From the NCBI GenBank assembly GCA_002345675.1, contig DDWL01000037.1, forward strand, positions 1 through 64,000: a stretch of DNA of 64,000 nt. The letters run 5' to 3'. Below are positions 42,923 to 52,600 of this stretch, piece after piece. The position numbers and the translations under genes are program-made. Below the pieces are notes generated by a model, which did not search any database, was not told the origin of the DNA, and saw only the letters and a program-made list of their open reading frames with translations. The stretch's first letter is position 1. Each line of letters opens with the position of its first letter. Source of the DNA: Bacteroidales bacterium UBA2287 (GTDB taxonomy: Bacteria > Bacteroidota > Bacteroidia > Bacteroidales > Tenuifilaceae).

Positions 42923-43318
42923 ATGGAAAAAATAGCTTCCACCACCGAACTTAAAAAAGCAATTCAGCTACTCGAAGTAGAGCAACGCGCTCAGGGTGCC
43001 GAACTAAAAGAGCAATACGTTAACGCTTACAAAAGTTTTAACCCCATTAGCCTATTAACTAGCACATTAAAAGGCGCTGTAACTTCGCCAGGTATTATCG
43101 AAAATATAGTTGTTGGTGGTGTTGGCCTGCTGTCGGGTTACCTTACCCGTAAAATTGTGGTTGGTGCATCGTCAAACATTTTCCGAAAGCTTATTGGCAC
43201 AGCACTACAATTTGGTACAACCACTGCAGTTACTCAGAATTCCGAAACAATTAAGTCGGCTGGGCAGCTACTATACAAGCTGTTTATGAAGAAAAAGAAA
43301 GATCGTAATCACGAATAG
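42923..43318 (+). CDS. Membrane-associated protein in the YtxH/holin operon, 131 aa
   Basis: Start at the ATG 42923, preceded by AAGGAAG, a rare good ribosome site in this window. The N-terminal part is helical and charged (LKKAIQLLEVEQRAQGAELK). A hydrophobic/glycine-rich middle (ENIVVGGVGLLSGYLTRKIV) gives one or two short membrane-contacting helices, and the end is basic (FMKKKKDRNHE). No family name can be given; the arrangement beside holin-like and YtxH genes is typical of envelope-stress clusters. Confidence 0.7.
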   Translation: MEKIASTTELKKAIQLLEVEQRAQGAELKEQYVNAYKSFNPISLLTSTLKGAVTSPGIIENIVVGGVGLLSGYLTRKIVVGASSNIFRKLIGTALQFGTTTAVTQNSETIKSAGQLLYKLFMKKKKDRNHE

Positions 43319-43348
43319 TATAACCTTTACTAATTGATTTAAACAGTA

Positions 43349-44470
43349 ATGAACGAAAAAGTAAAACTGCCGCTTTACGCCAAGTTAACCCTTATTTTAC
43401 TTGGAATGATAGCCTTGGTTGCAATTTTATACATTGCTAAAAGCATTATTATCCCACTTATTTTTGCTATTATTATTGCAATTGTTCTTCACCCTATTGT
43501 AAATTTTTTTGTTGGCATTAGGGTAAATAGGGTAATTGCCATTTTGTTTGCATTACTACTAACGTTTATTGTTATTGCTGGTTTTGCTGCGCTTATTATG
43601 TCGCAGGCAACTCGTTTTTCCGATTCGTGGCCAATGCTGGTCGATAAATTTACCGAATTAGTGCACGAAAGCACAAAGTGGGCATCGAACTACTTCGATA
43701 TAAGCACACGAAAAATTACAGAATGGATTGCAGAGTCGAAAGCTGAACTTATTGATAAAAGCAGCGATAAAATTGGCAGCACAATTATTGGAGTTGGAAG
43801 CATGCTAGCTTTTATTTTTATACTTCCAGTTTACATTTTTTTAATACTATACTATCAACCTATTCTCGTCGAGTTTTTCCATAAGCTATTTGGGGTTACT
43901 CACCGCACCGAAGTGGGTGCTGTTATTAGCCAAATAAAAACAATTATTCAGCGCTACCTAATAGGTTTGAGTTTCGAAGTTGTTATTGTTGCTGCCCTTT
44001 TTTCGGGTGGTTTAATGCTGCTGGGTATCGAGTATGCTATTATTTTGGGAGTAATTGGAGCCTTACTAAACCTCATTCCCTACCTTGGCGCAATAATGGG
44101 AGCGGTGCTTCCAATGATAATTGCAATTATCACTAAACCTTCGCCATGGTCGGCTGTGCTGGTGCTGGCGCTTTACATTGTGGTTCAGTTTATCGACAAT
44201 AATTACATAGTTCCCAAAATTGTTGCCTCGAAGGTTAAAATCAGCATACTGGCCTCTATTACTGCAGTTTTTGCATTCGGAATGCTATGGGGCATACCAG
44301 GAATGTTTTTAGCAATCCCAATTACGGGTATTGTAAAGCACATTTTCGACAATGTTGAAAACTTAAAGCCTTGGGGTTTTTTGCTTGGCGACACCATGCC
44401 CTCGTCGTCAATAATTAATATTAAGCCAATAATCGAAAAAATTATTGGCAAAAGTAAACCAAAAGTTTAA
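43349..44470 (+). CDS. AI-2E family transporter
   Basis: 373-aa inner-membrane permease of the AI-2E/TqsA/PerM type with about seven to eight hydrophobic segments. Conserved family features are the double helix AKSIIIPLIFAIIIAIVLHP near the start, LIPYLGAIMGAVLPMIIAII and VQFIDNNYIVPKIV in the second half. Family members are implicated in export of signals, and some act as ion antiporters; the substrate cannot be read. It follows the YtxH/holin group by 30 bp. Confidence 0.9.
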   Translation: MNEKVKLPLYAKLTLILLGMIALVAILYIAKSIIIPLIFAIIIAIVLHPIVNFFVGIRVNRVIAILFALLLTFIVIAGFAALIMSQATRFSDSWPMLVDKFTELVHESTKWASNYFDISTRKITEWIAESKAELIDKSSDKIGSTIIGVGSMLAFIFILPVYIFLILYYQPILVEFFHKLFGVTHRTEVGAVISQIKTIIQRYLIGLSFEVVIVAALFSGGLMLLGIEYAIILGVIGALLNLIPYLGAIMGAVLPMIIAIITKPSPWSAVLVLALYIVVQFIDNNYIVPKIVASKVKISILASITAVFAFGMLWGIPGMFLAIPITGIVKHIFDNVENLKPWGFLLGDTMPSSSIINIKPIIEKIIGKSKPKV

Positions 44471-44476
44471 GTCACC

Positions 44477-44872
44477 ATGAAAGTTGAAGTGTCGTTAACC
44501 GAAATTCATGACTTTATAAGTAGACGCCACGGAATTAATGTCGACTTTAATAGCCTCGAAGGGGGTAAGGTTGAGGTTAATTATATCGTTTCGGTAATTT
44601 TAACAGTAAAGGAAGTGCGCAATAATGAGGTAACGTTTTACTATAAAACCAAAACCTTAGTCGAATTAATGGCTCGAGTTACAGCTTTCTTTATGGGAAA
44701 AAAACTTGATAGTTCTATTGTTTTTTTGAACTCTAAAGATGATGAAGTTACTGTGTACTTAAACAAGGTTAATGCATTAAACCACTTTCTCAAATATTTT
44801 TCAATCTCCAATATAAGCTTTATCGACAGTAACGTTGTTGTACTTATAAAACCAAAAGTATTAACGGAATAG
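44477..44872 (+). CDS. Hypothetical protein after the AI-2E gene, 131 aa
   Basis: No family recognised. Soluble alpha/beta protein with no signal peptide (MKVEVSLTEIHDFISRRHGI, then beta-rich VEVNYIVSVILTVKEVRNNE). It starts 6 bp after the AI-2E stop, so it is cotranscribed and is the last gene of the 41-45 kb operon. The gap behind it is large. Confidence 0.65.
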   Translation: MKVEVSLTEIHDFISRRHGINVDFNSLEGGKVEVNYIVSVILTVKEVRNNEVTFYYKTKTLVELMARVTAFFMGKKLDSSIVFLNSKDDEVTVYLNKVNALNHFLKYFSISNISFIDSNVVVLIKPKVLTE

Positions 44873-45393
44873 TTTAAACCTTAATGTTCTTGCCAACGGC
44901 AAGTAAGGAGAGTGGTTTTGGTAACTATAATCCACCGATAACTATCCGTGCTTATCCAAGCCATTTCAGAAGCATTGCACCAAAATCTACTCGTTTCTGC
45001 GGTGCGGTCGGCACCCCTATAGTTATCGGAGATTTTTTTTTTGCGTCGGACATCAGCTCGTTTTTTTAAAATCTAGGCTAAAATTTATTATTCTCCCCGC
45101 CTATTTTTAGTGCGCAAGCCATCTAACGGACGTTAGCTGAAAGGCGCAGTGCTCTAAACCATCATTAAATATGGTCTTCCAACACACAAGCAAGAGTTTT
45201 GCAGCCCTTCCCAGCAACAGTCCCGTCGCTGCAAAACACATGCTTCTTTACCTGGCTAAGCTCAGTCATCGAGGCAACTTTATCGTACCAAGACAAATCC
45301 TGCCAGTATATCAGCAGTTTGCCACCTTATCACTTGAAAACCATAAACTGCAAATGAGTCTAAAATCTACAAGAATATTTGGTTTAAAAAATG
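44873..45393. other. Gene-free stretch before the KaiC operon
   Basis: The 655-bp gap 44873-45527 holds no credible gene. The segment 44920-45050 contains the imperfect inverted pair CCGATAACTATCCG / ATAGTTATCGGAG around GGTGCGGTCGGCACC. The segment 45087-45105 is the short palindrome CTAACGGACGTTAG. Frames at 44884 and 45171 lack start context and protein-like composition. The final 135 bp hold the kaiC promoter. Confidence 0.5.
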
Positions 45394-45458
45394 TGTGAAA
45401 TATGTAACATTATATAATAATTATGTAGCACATTATTCACTTAAAAAAATAACCTTCG
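45394..45458 (+). promoter_or_regulatory. Shared direct-repeat promoter, copy 4 (kaiC)
   Basis: TGTGAAATATGTAAC at 45394, ATGTAGCAC at 45423 and ACCTTCG with TTCG at 45455. Spacing 21 and 32 bp; the -7 element is slightly altered. kaiC starts at 45528. Confidence 0.68.
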
Positions 45459-45527
45459 GCCAGTTCTATATCTTTTAAAAATTAGCTGATTAAAATATCA
45501 GTTGGTTATCAACATACCTGTAAAATA

Positions 45528-47261
45528 ATGAAAAAGACAAAGAAAAAAATCTTTAATAATATTCTTCCAAAGTCTCCAACGGGCATTCAGGGGTTTGATG
45601 AAATAACTGCTGGGGGGTTACCCAAAGGAAGGCCCACACTGGTTTGTGGTGGTGCAGGCTGCGGAAAAACACTTTTTGGAATTGAGTTTCTCGTTCGTGG
45701 TGCAACTCAGTTTAACGAATCGGGGGTTTTTATGTCGTTCGAAGAAACTAATGAAGAATTAACCACAAATGTTGCTTCACTTGGTTTTGATCTCGACGAT
45801 CTTATTAAAAATAAAAAAATTGCACTTGACCATGTTCACATTGAGCGCAGTGAAATAGAAGAAACAGGGGAATACGATTTAGAGGGATTATTTGTACGAC
45901 TTGGTTATGCAATTGATTCAATTGGAGCAAAGCGTGTTGTTTTGGACACGATTGAATCGTTATTTGCAGGGTTGCCAAACCAACTGATATTACGAGCCGA
46001 GCTGCGTCGTTTATTTCGCTGGTTAAAAGAGAAAGGCGTTACTGCAATTATAACAGGCGAACGTGGAGATGAAACATTTACCAGGCAGGGTTTGGAAGAA
46101 TATGTTTCAGACTGTGTTATTATGCTCGACCATCGTGTAACCGAACAGACTTCCACGCGTCGCTTGCGTATTGTAAAGTATCGTGGTTCAATGCACGGTA
46201 CCAATGAGTATCCATTTCTGATTGATGAAAATGGGTTTTCGGTGCTACCTGTGACTTCCTTAGGCCTAATGCATAATGTTTCCGATGAAAGAGTATTAAG
46301 TGGAATAAAAGTACTCGATGAAATGCTTGAAGGAAAAGGTTATTACCGCGGCAGTACTATTCTTGTTTCAGGCACTGCAGGGGTAGGAAAAACAAGTATA
46401 GCAGCTCACTTTGCAGAAGCGGCATGTAAAAGAGGAGAGCGTGTTCTTTTTTTCTGTTTCGAAGAATCTCCCAGCCAACTAATGCGCAACATGCTTTCAA
46501 TAGGGATAAATTTAAAGACCTGGGTTCAGAAAGGACTATTGCAATTCCAGGCAACCCGGCCAACATTTTATGGACTAGAAATGCATCTGGCCACAACACA
46601 CAAACTTGTAAATGATTTTAAGCCGAATATCGTTATTATGGATCCAATTAACACTTTTGTTGTTGGCGATAAAGATTTAGAAGTAAAGACCATGTTAATC
46701 CGTATTGTCGATTTCCTAAAAGCGAATCAAATAACCGCATTGTTTACCAGTTTAACCGACAACCATAGCGCAATAGAGAATACCGATGTTGGGATTTCAT
46801 CCATTATAGATACTTGGTTATTGCTTCGTGATATCGAATTAAATGGTGAAAGAAACAGAGGAATGTATGTTCTTAAATCGCGAGGAATGGCTAACTCTAA
46901 CCAAATTCGCGAATTCATTTTAACTAATCATGGGGTAGAACTACGTGAGGTTTATGTGGGCGCAAGCGGCGTTTTAACAGGCTCGGCTCGCATTGCACAA
47001 GAAGCACTTGAAAATGCCGAAGTGCTGACACGTAAACAAGATATTGAACGAAAAAAACGTGAAATAGAACGAAAACGAAAAACTTTAAAATCTCAAATTG
47101 CAGCAATGAATGCCAGTTTTGAGGCGGAAGAATCGGAAGTTAATAAAATGATCAAAACGGAGCAAGATATGATTAAACAACTTGAGCAAGATAAAATTGA
47201 AATGGCAGCAAGCAGAAACGCTGACAAAGAAAATAGTAAGACTAAGATCCTGAAAAAATAA
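45528..47261 (+). CDS. kaiC: KaiC-like two-domain ATPase/kinase with coiled-coil tail
   Basis: 577-aa double RecA-domain protein of the KaiC type. CI domain: Walker A GGAGCGKT (41-48) and the catalytic pair FEET (E72/E73). CII domain: Walker A GTAGVGKT (282-289) and FEES (E312/E313). The region of the Synechococcus autophosphorylation sites aligns without gaps: T419, S424 and S425 correspond to T426, S431 and T432, so the second phosphosite is Ser instead of Thr. Residues about 485-577 are a charged coiled coil (RKQDIERKKREIERKRKTLK) in place of the short KaiC tail that KaiA contacts. It leads a kaiC-kaiB-kaiB-PAS operon and has the shared promoter. It is more likely a stress or timer ATPase than a full circadian clock, as no KaiA is seen. 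Confidence 0.9.
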   Translation: MKKTKKKIFNNILPKSPTGIQGFDEITAGGLPKGRPTLVCGGAGCGKTLFGIEFLVRGATQFNESGVFMSFEETNEELTTNVASLGFDLDDLIKNKKIALDHVHIERSEIEETGEYDLEGLFVRLGYAIDSIGAKRVVLDTIESLFAGLPNQLILRAELRRLFRWLKEKGVTAIITGERGDETFTRQGLEEYVSDCVIMLDHRVTEQTSTRRLRIVKYRGSMHGTNEYPFLIDENGFSVLPVTSLGLMHNVSDERVLSGIKVLDEMLEGKGYYRGSTILVSGTAGVGKTSIAAHFAEAACKRGERVLFFCFEESPSQLMRNMLSIGINLKTWVQKGLLQFQATRPTFYGLEMHLATTHKLVNDFKPNIVIMDPINTFVVGDKDLEVKTMLIRIVDFLKANQITALFTSLTDNHSAIENTDVGISSIIDTWLLLRDIELNGERNRGMYVLKSRGMANSNQIREFILTNHGVELREVYVGASGVLTGSARIAQEALENAEVLTRKQDIERKKREIERKRKTLKSQIAAMNASFEAEESEVNKMIKTEQDMIKQLEQDKIEMAASRNADKENSKTKILKK

Positions 47262-47277
47262 TTAAAATAATTTTCCT

Positions 47278-47619
47278 ATGAGACAGAGTGCAGTGAATTC
47301 AGTTATAAAAAGGATAGAAGAAAACCCGGTTGCAACAGAAAAAGATAAGTGGGTACTTCGTTTATATGTTGCCGGAAATACGCCAAAGGCCCTTACTGCA
47401 TTTGCAAATCTAACAAAGATATGTGAAGAACAATTAATGGGTAAATACTCTATTGAAGTCATTGATCTTTTGATAAATCCTCAGTTGAGTGTTGAATACC
47501 AGATTCTTGCAATACCCACATTAGTAAGAAAACTACCAGTCCCTGTGCGAAAAATAATTGGGGATTTGTCTGATACAGAACGGGTACTTATTGGTTTAGA
47601 TTTATTACCTGCCAGTTGA
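47278..47619 (+). CDS. kaiB: KaiB-like protein 1
   Basis: 113-aa thioredoxin-like/KaiB-fold protein. Visible KaiB blocks are VLRLYVAGNTPKALTAFANL, YSIEVIDLLINPQLSVEYQI and LAIPTLVRKLPVPVRKIIGD. Unlike thioredoxins it has no CxxC. KaiB binds the CI ring of KaiC in the fold-switched state. It starts 16 bp after kaiC. Confidence 0.92.
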   Translation: MRQSAVNSVIKRIEENPVATEKDKWVLRLYVAGNTPKALTAFANLTKICEEQLMGKYSIEVIDLLINPQLSVEYQILAIPTLVRKLPVPVRKIIGDLSDTERVLIGLDLLPAS

Positions 47620-47650
47620 TTTTTAAATACAATTTTTATCAGTAATAAGC

Positions 47651-48001
47651 ATGAAAGAGAAAAATAAGATTGAAAGTGCTGCTGAAAAGTTAAATCTTGC
47701 AGTATCCTCTTTAAACAAGGACAGGTATATACTGTCTTTATACATAACCGGTTCAACTTGCCGGTCAGAATTAGCTATAAGAAACCTTAAAAAGATTTGT
47801 GAAGAATATCTTGAAGGCGGATATGATCTTGAGGTGATCGATTTGTATCAAAAGCCGAATTTAGCAGTAGGTGACCAGATAATTGCCGCTCCAACATTGA
47901 TTAAAAAATTTCCGCTTCCTTTCCGTCGCATAATTGGCGATATGTCGGACAAAAAAAAGGTGCTTTTAGGATTAGACCTTAAAGAAATAAAGGAAAAGTA
48001 A
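47651..48001 (+). CDS. kaiB: KaiB-like protein 2
   Basis: 116-aa KaiB-fold protein, a tandem partner of the preceding one: ILSLYITGSTCRSELAIRNL, YDLEVIDLYQKPNLAVGDQI, AAPTLIKKFPLPFRRIIGDM. The two copies differ in about half of their positions, so they have probably diverged in role. It contains a single Cys at the position of the KaiB-1 segment NTPK. It starts 31 bp after kaiB-1. Confidence 0.9.
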   Translation: MKEKNKIESAAEKLNLAVSSLNKDRYILSLYITGSTCRSELAIRNLKKICEEYLEGGYDLEVIDLYQKPNLAVGDQIIAAPTLIKKFPLPFRRIIGDMSDKKKVLLGLDLKEIKEK

Positions 48002-48045
48002 GGTTTGCAAAAAAAATGAAACAAGTGGTTTAATAGAACAAGTAT

Positions 48046-48753
48046 ATGACCAAAACCAAAGAACAGCTCATTACTGAAAATGAGGAATTACGTTCCCGTC
48101 TCATTGAAATTGAGGAGGTTATTCGGGCAATAAGGAACGGAGAAGTGGATGCAATTATGGTTACCGGCGATAAGGGTGAACAAGTTTATTCGGTATGTTC
48201 GGCTGAAACACCATACCGCACTTTCATTGAGAAAATGAGTGAAGGAGCAGTAACTCTTACAAAAGAAGGTACAATTCTCTTTTGTAACCAGAGATTTGCA
48301 GAAATAGTACAATCGCCATACGAAAGAGTTATTGGTACATCCATTAAGCGTTTCATTGCCCCAAATGATATTACAAAAATTGATTCCTTTCTTGCACAAG
48401 TAACTCACAACAAGCACGATGTTTTAATTGTAACACTTACAAATACTATATACCTAAGATTGTCCATTCATCTTTCACCTCCACACCTTCATGGCGAAAA
48501 TTATATTCTCATAGCAACCGACATTTCAGACTTGAAGAGAAAAGAATTTGAACTTAATGATATAATTGTAACGTTAGTTCACCACTTAAATGGATTGCGG
48601 GCATTGCGTATCGAAAATATTAATGAAACGTTAGATGCTGAGGGAAGAAAAAATAAACTCGAAATAGCAAATAATAAGCTATATAAAGAAATTCTGAAAC
48701 TTAATCGTTTAGTAGAAAAATTAAAGAAGAAGCAAAAGAAAGCTATTAGTTGA
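48046..48753 (+). CDS. PAS-domain protein without kinase domain, KaiBC-associated
   Basis: 235-aa soluble protein. An N-terminal helix (EELRSRLIEIEEVIRAIRNG) leads to GEVDAIMVTGDKGEQVYSV, a linker common before PAS domains of KaiC-associated histidine kinases. The PAS domain spans residues about 55-165 (MSEGAVTLTKEGTILFCNQR, FAEIVQSPYERVIGTSIKRF). Residues 175-235 are coiled coil (KKEFELNDIIVTLVHHLNG, NKLYKEILKLNRLVEKLKKK) with no H-box, N-box or G-box. It is therefore a sensor or adapter and not a complete histidine kinase. Fourth gene of the kaiC operon, 44 bp after kaiB-2. Confidence 0.85.
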   Translation: MTKTKEQLITENEELRSRLIEIEEVIRAIRNGEVDAIMVTGDKGEQVYSVCSAETPYRTFIEKMSEGAVTLTKEGTILFCNQRFAEIVQSPYERVIGTSIKRFIAPNDITKIDSFLAQVTHNKHDVLIVTLTNTIYLRLSIHLSPPHLHGENYILIATDISDLKRKEFELNDIIVTLVHHLNGLRALRIENINETLDAEGRKNKLEIANNKLYKEILKLNRLVEKLKKKQKKAIS

Positions 48754-49512
48754 AATCATTATTTTCGTTAAATATCCATTCTCGTCCCTTCGTTAGGCGC
48801 ATTATGCAAACATAAAAATCGGAGTTTGTTAATATGCGGGTTTGCGTAAAAAGCCTTTCAGCCCGTCCCTGCCACCCATCGAAACATGTTGCTAAAGAAT
48901 AAACTATATTTCTCAAAAGTTGCCCTTCCAGTTGTTTCCCCCTAAATATCGTCGCCATTTTGCCTAACTTCTCGATAATTATCGAAGCTTATCCCCCGAT
49001 ACGCAGTATCGCCAAACCCGATTAGCTGGTTAATCGGGGAGACACCCAGCGTAAAATACACCCATTGTTGAGGGCTGGCTATATAATCTTCATTTTCTCG
49101 GGATTCTGACGACAATCGAATACAGATGCAATTGTAATTATTTCATTTTCTTGCCAATAAATAATTTTATAGTTATTTTCTACAAGATATCGAAAGTCTC
49201 CCAGTTCGGCTGAGCCCCGATTGCTATCGGGGGTGCCTCAGTCAAATATATTTTAGCAGGCTCTTGCCTGCATTGTAATGTTATTTTTTGCCTTTACAGG
49301 CATTGTTCGCAGGCACAGCCTGCTTTTAATAAACCGACGGCGGCATAACTTGTCCCGATGGTCTTTATCGGGAACCGACCGCCGAACGTTCTTTCAATCG
49401 AAACTTCTGATTAACATGGGTATTATTAAATTCAATCCCCCGATAACTATTGGGAGGGTCAATCAATCAATCCCCCGATGGCTATCGGGGCAGTCATTTC
49501 CCCAACCATATC
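48754..49512. other. Gene-free stretch rich in CCCGAT..ATCGGG palindromes
   Basis: The 904-bp gap between the kaiC operon and tamB. At least five separate hairpins of the type CCCGATnnnnATCGGG occur: near 48972 (CTCGATAATTATCGA), 49216 (CCCCGATTGCTATCGGGG), 49356 (CCCGATGGTCTTTATCGGG), 49438 (CCCCCGATAACTATTGGG) and 49480 (CCCCGATGGCTATCGGGG). The motif is also inside the loop of repeat family A at 38918. A toxin relic lies at 49079-49206. The remaining sequence has no protein-like frame. Confidence 0.6.
49079..49206 (-). pseudogene. Remnant of a ParE/RelE-type toxin
   Basis: Reading on the minus strand from about 49206, the frame SAELGDFRYLVENNYKIIYW continues QENEIITIASVFDCRQNP, ending with a stop at 49079. 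This is the C-terminal half of a ParE/RelE-family mRNA interferase/gyrase inhibitor. The N-terminal half is lost where a CCCGAT..ATCGGG palindrome stands, and no antitoxin gene is recognisable. It is a decayed toxin-antitoxin locus. Family recognition rests on the FRYLVENNYKIIYW block. Confidence 0.55.
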
Positions 49513-49577
49513 CGTGAATAATGTAACTCTTTTCACTAGTTGTGTAACACTTATTTGGCTAATGCTGACCAATTTAG
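49513..49577 (+). promoter_or_regulatory. Shared direct-repeat promoter, copy 5 (tamB)
   Basis: CGTGAATAATGTAAC at 49513, GTGTAACAC at 49542 and ACCAATTTAG with TTTA at 49573-49576. The half-site spacing is 21 bp and the -7-like element begins 31-32 bp after the second half-site. tamB starts at 49658. Confidence 0.62.
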
Positions 49578-49657
49578 TGCAATTCAATTGCTGAATGTAA
49601 ATACAAGCAGCTCAGCAGTATAGAAAATGTATTGGTGATTAAAGTTCAATTTTATTA

Positions 49658-52600
49658 ATGAAAAAAGCGGAGGCTATTATAAAAAAACTGCTGTGGGTAA
49701 TCGTTTGGATTACTCTTGGGTTTACCTTGCTTTTTATTATTATCGTTGCGCTTATTCAGGTTCCAGCGGTGCAAAACAAAATAGTTACCAGTGCCACAAA
49801 GTTTGTTAGCAACAAAACTCATACAAGGGTGGAAATTAAAAGGGTTAGCATATCGCTAACGGGCGCTGTTGTTGTTAAAGGCATTTTTTTAGAGGACATT
49901 AAAAACGATACCCTACTATTTGCCGGTGAGGCAAAGGTGTACGTGTCGCTTTTCGACCTGTTGCATAGTAAACTAAACGTTAGCCATTTAGAACTAAGCA
50001 GCGTTTCACTAAATGTAAGCCGTTCGGCTAACGACTCGCTTTTCAATTTCAATTTTTTGCTTGCCGCTTTTAGCGACTCTACAAAGCAGGTAAAGGTTGA
50101 ACCCCAATCTAAATCGAAATGGAACGTCGATGCAGGTACTATTAAGCTTAACAATATTCGCATTCGTTTCAACGACCAATATGGTGGAATATTCGCGACA
50201 GCAAATCTCAACGAGTTAGAGTTGGAAATGGCAGGCATCGATTTATCCAAATCGATTTATAGCGCCAGTAAACTTCTGGTCGATGGGCTCGAAGCAAATA
50301 TTCAAATTAATAAGCTAGCTGCTGTAAGCGAGAAAAAAGTTGAAACGGTACTGCCAAAAATATCGGCAAATAGCATTCGAATTAAGAATTCAACTTTTAG
50401 CTATGGCAATACAGTAAACAAGCAGGATATTAGTGCTTCAATTAATAGGTTTGAGTTAAGTAATGGGGAGGTCGATTTGCAAAAGCAATCGTTGCTGGTC
50501 GACAAGGTTTCCCTTTCGAAGAGCGAAGTCAATTTCAAAACAGATGGCGTCGAATTACCTTCCGCTAAAACTGCCGAAGCCATTAATTCCACTGACGAAA
50601 AAAGCGACTGGCAAGTTTCGGTTCGAAACATAAAGCTAAACGATAACATTATTGAATACACGGTTGAAAATAGCCCAGAAATTAAAAGTGGTTTCGATGT
50701 TAATCGCATGGAGTATCGCAATCTAACTCTTTATGCCAACAATTTAATCTATTCGCCGCTTAAAGTTGAAGTGAGCGTAAAAGAGTTTTCGGCAGTCGAT
50801 AAAAATAATTTTTCGGTTTCACAATTCGAAACCGATTTTACAATGGATCAGCACTCCATAACAGCTGATAAGTTGAAAATTAAAACCGCTAGGTCGACCA
50901 TTGATGCCGACTTGAAATTGCAATACGCTTCGCTCGAGTCGTTAAAGGACTCCTTGCCGTTTATGGTTGTGAACGCCAGCATTAACAGCATGAAAATTGC
51001 CACAGCCGACATTCTGTATTTTAGCAAACAGCTCGCAAATAAGCCATTTTTCGTAAGCACAACAAACGTTACAACCATTTCGGGTAATGTAAGCGGGCCA
51101 GTAAATAACCTCGTTGGAACCAATTTGGATATTAGAACAGGAATTGGCACCACCATAAAAACCGATTTTGCTATTACGGGCTTACCCAACGTACAAACGG
51201 CTTACTTCAGTTTTCCAAACCTAAGTATAGTTTCGGGCAGGCACGACATTGAAATGCTGGCTGGCGATTCAATTCCCAAAAACATTCGATTGCCCGAAAA
51301 TATTGCTTTGCAAATTGGATTTAAAGGAAAGCTAAAGGCATTTGAAACAGCACTGAAAATGAGTAGCAGCTTTGGTACCGCCAAACTTTTTGCAACCCTC
51401 GATGCGAACGAAAATTTTGTGAGTATTGTAACCGTTGAAAACTTCGACTTGGGAATGCTGCTCAACGATACCGCAATGTTTGGACCTGTTTCACTAACTG
51501 CCAATATTGCCGGAAATGGGTTAACCCAAAGCACTTTAGTGGCAAAAATAAAAGCCGATGTTTCGCAAGTGTACCTCAATGGGTATAACTATCGAAACCT
51601 TACGGTCGATGGTAGCGGTGGCGAGCAGGAATTCGACGGGAAAATAAGTTTGAACGATGAGAATGCGGTGTTCGACTTGGCTGGAAGCGTGAACTTAAAC
51701 CCAAATAAGGAAAGTTTTAAGCTTAAGCTTAACTTAAAGGGCGCCGACCTGCAAAAGTTAAAATTCTCGAGCGACGATATTCGCATTAGCTTAGTTGCTT
51801 CGGCTAATTTAACTGGTGGTGCATTAAATAAGTTGAACGGAAAGGCTGGTATATCGAACATAATTATTGCCAAGGAGGGTAAAATTTATGAACTCGACTC
51901 GTTGCTGCTTGCATCGATAAACGAGACCCGAAAAAGCAAGGTAAGCCTAAGGAGCGCATTAATTGGCGTTAATTACACTGGAACCATTTCGCCCGCCGAG
52001 CTTGTAGCCGAACTTAGCAACTTTGTTAATGGCTATTTCCCATTCTCCGATAGCACTAAAATGCCTACCAAAGGCAAACCGTCGAATTTTACCTTCGAAA
52101 TTCAACTTCACAATCACCCCATTATTTCAAAAGTTCTTTTACCGCAACTTAGCGAATTTGAACCAGGGCAAATATCTGGAAGTTTTAATAGCGAGAGCAA
52201 CAACCTTACGTTGGATGCTACAATGAAGCGCATTGTGTATGGTTCCACCGAAATTGATGACATTACCCTAAGCGTAAATTCCGATTCGACTGCACTGAAC
52301 TACAAATTATCGAGCAGCGCAATATCCAATGCCCAAGTAAAATTAGACAACTTCGTGCTCGACGGAAAAATTGCCAATAAAACTATAACTGCAAATGTTT
52401 CGTCGGTTACCCAAAACAACAAGAAAAAAATCGAAATCCATTCGCAAATTACAAAGGAGAACAGCAATTTTAAGCTTAGCATAAGCCCAACGAATTTTTA
52501 CTTAATGTTTAATCGCTGGGATATTGCAACCGACAATTACATTGAATTTGGGAGCGAAGGGGTTTTATTCCATAACTTCTTAATAAATAATGCCGAAAGC

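Noticed and set aside
45087..45105. Integron attC-like site (CTAACGGACGTTAG)
   Set aside because: The right core does not fit GTTRRRY, and no integrase or cassette genes are near; a short chance or REP-type palindrome is enough.
44884..45398. Two small plus-strand ORFs before the KaiC operon
   Set aside because: Composition is not protein-like, there is no start context, and they cross inverted-repeat sequence.
49278..49517. 79-aa plus-strand ORF upstream of tamB
   Set aside because: It is made of CCCGAT..ATCGGG palindromes and runs into the promoter.
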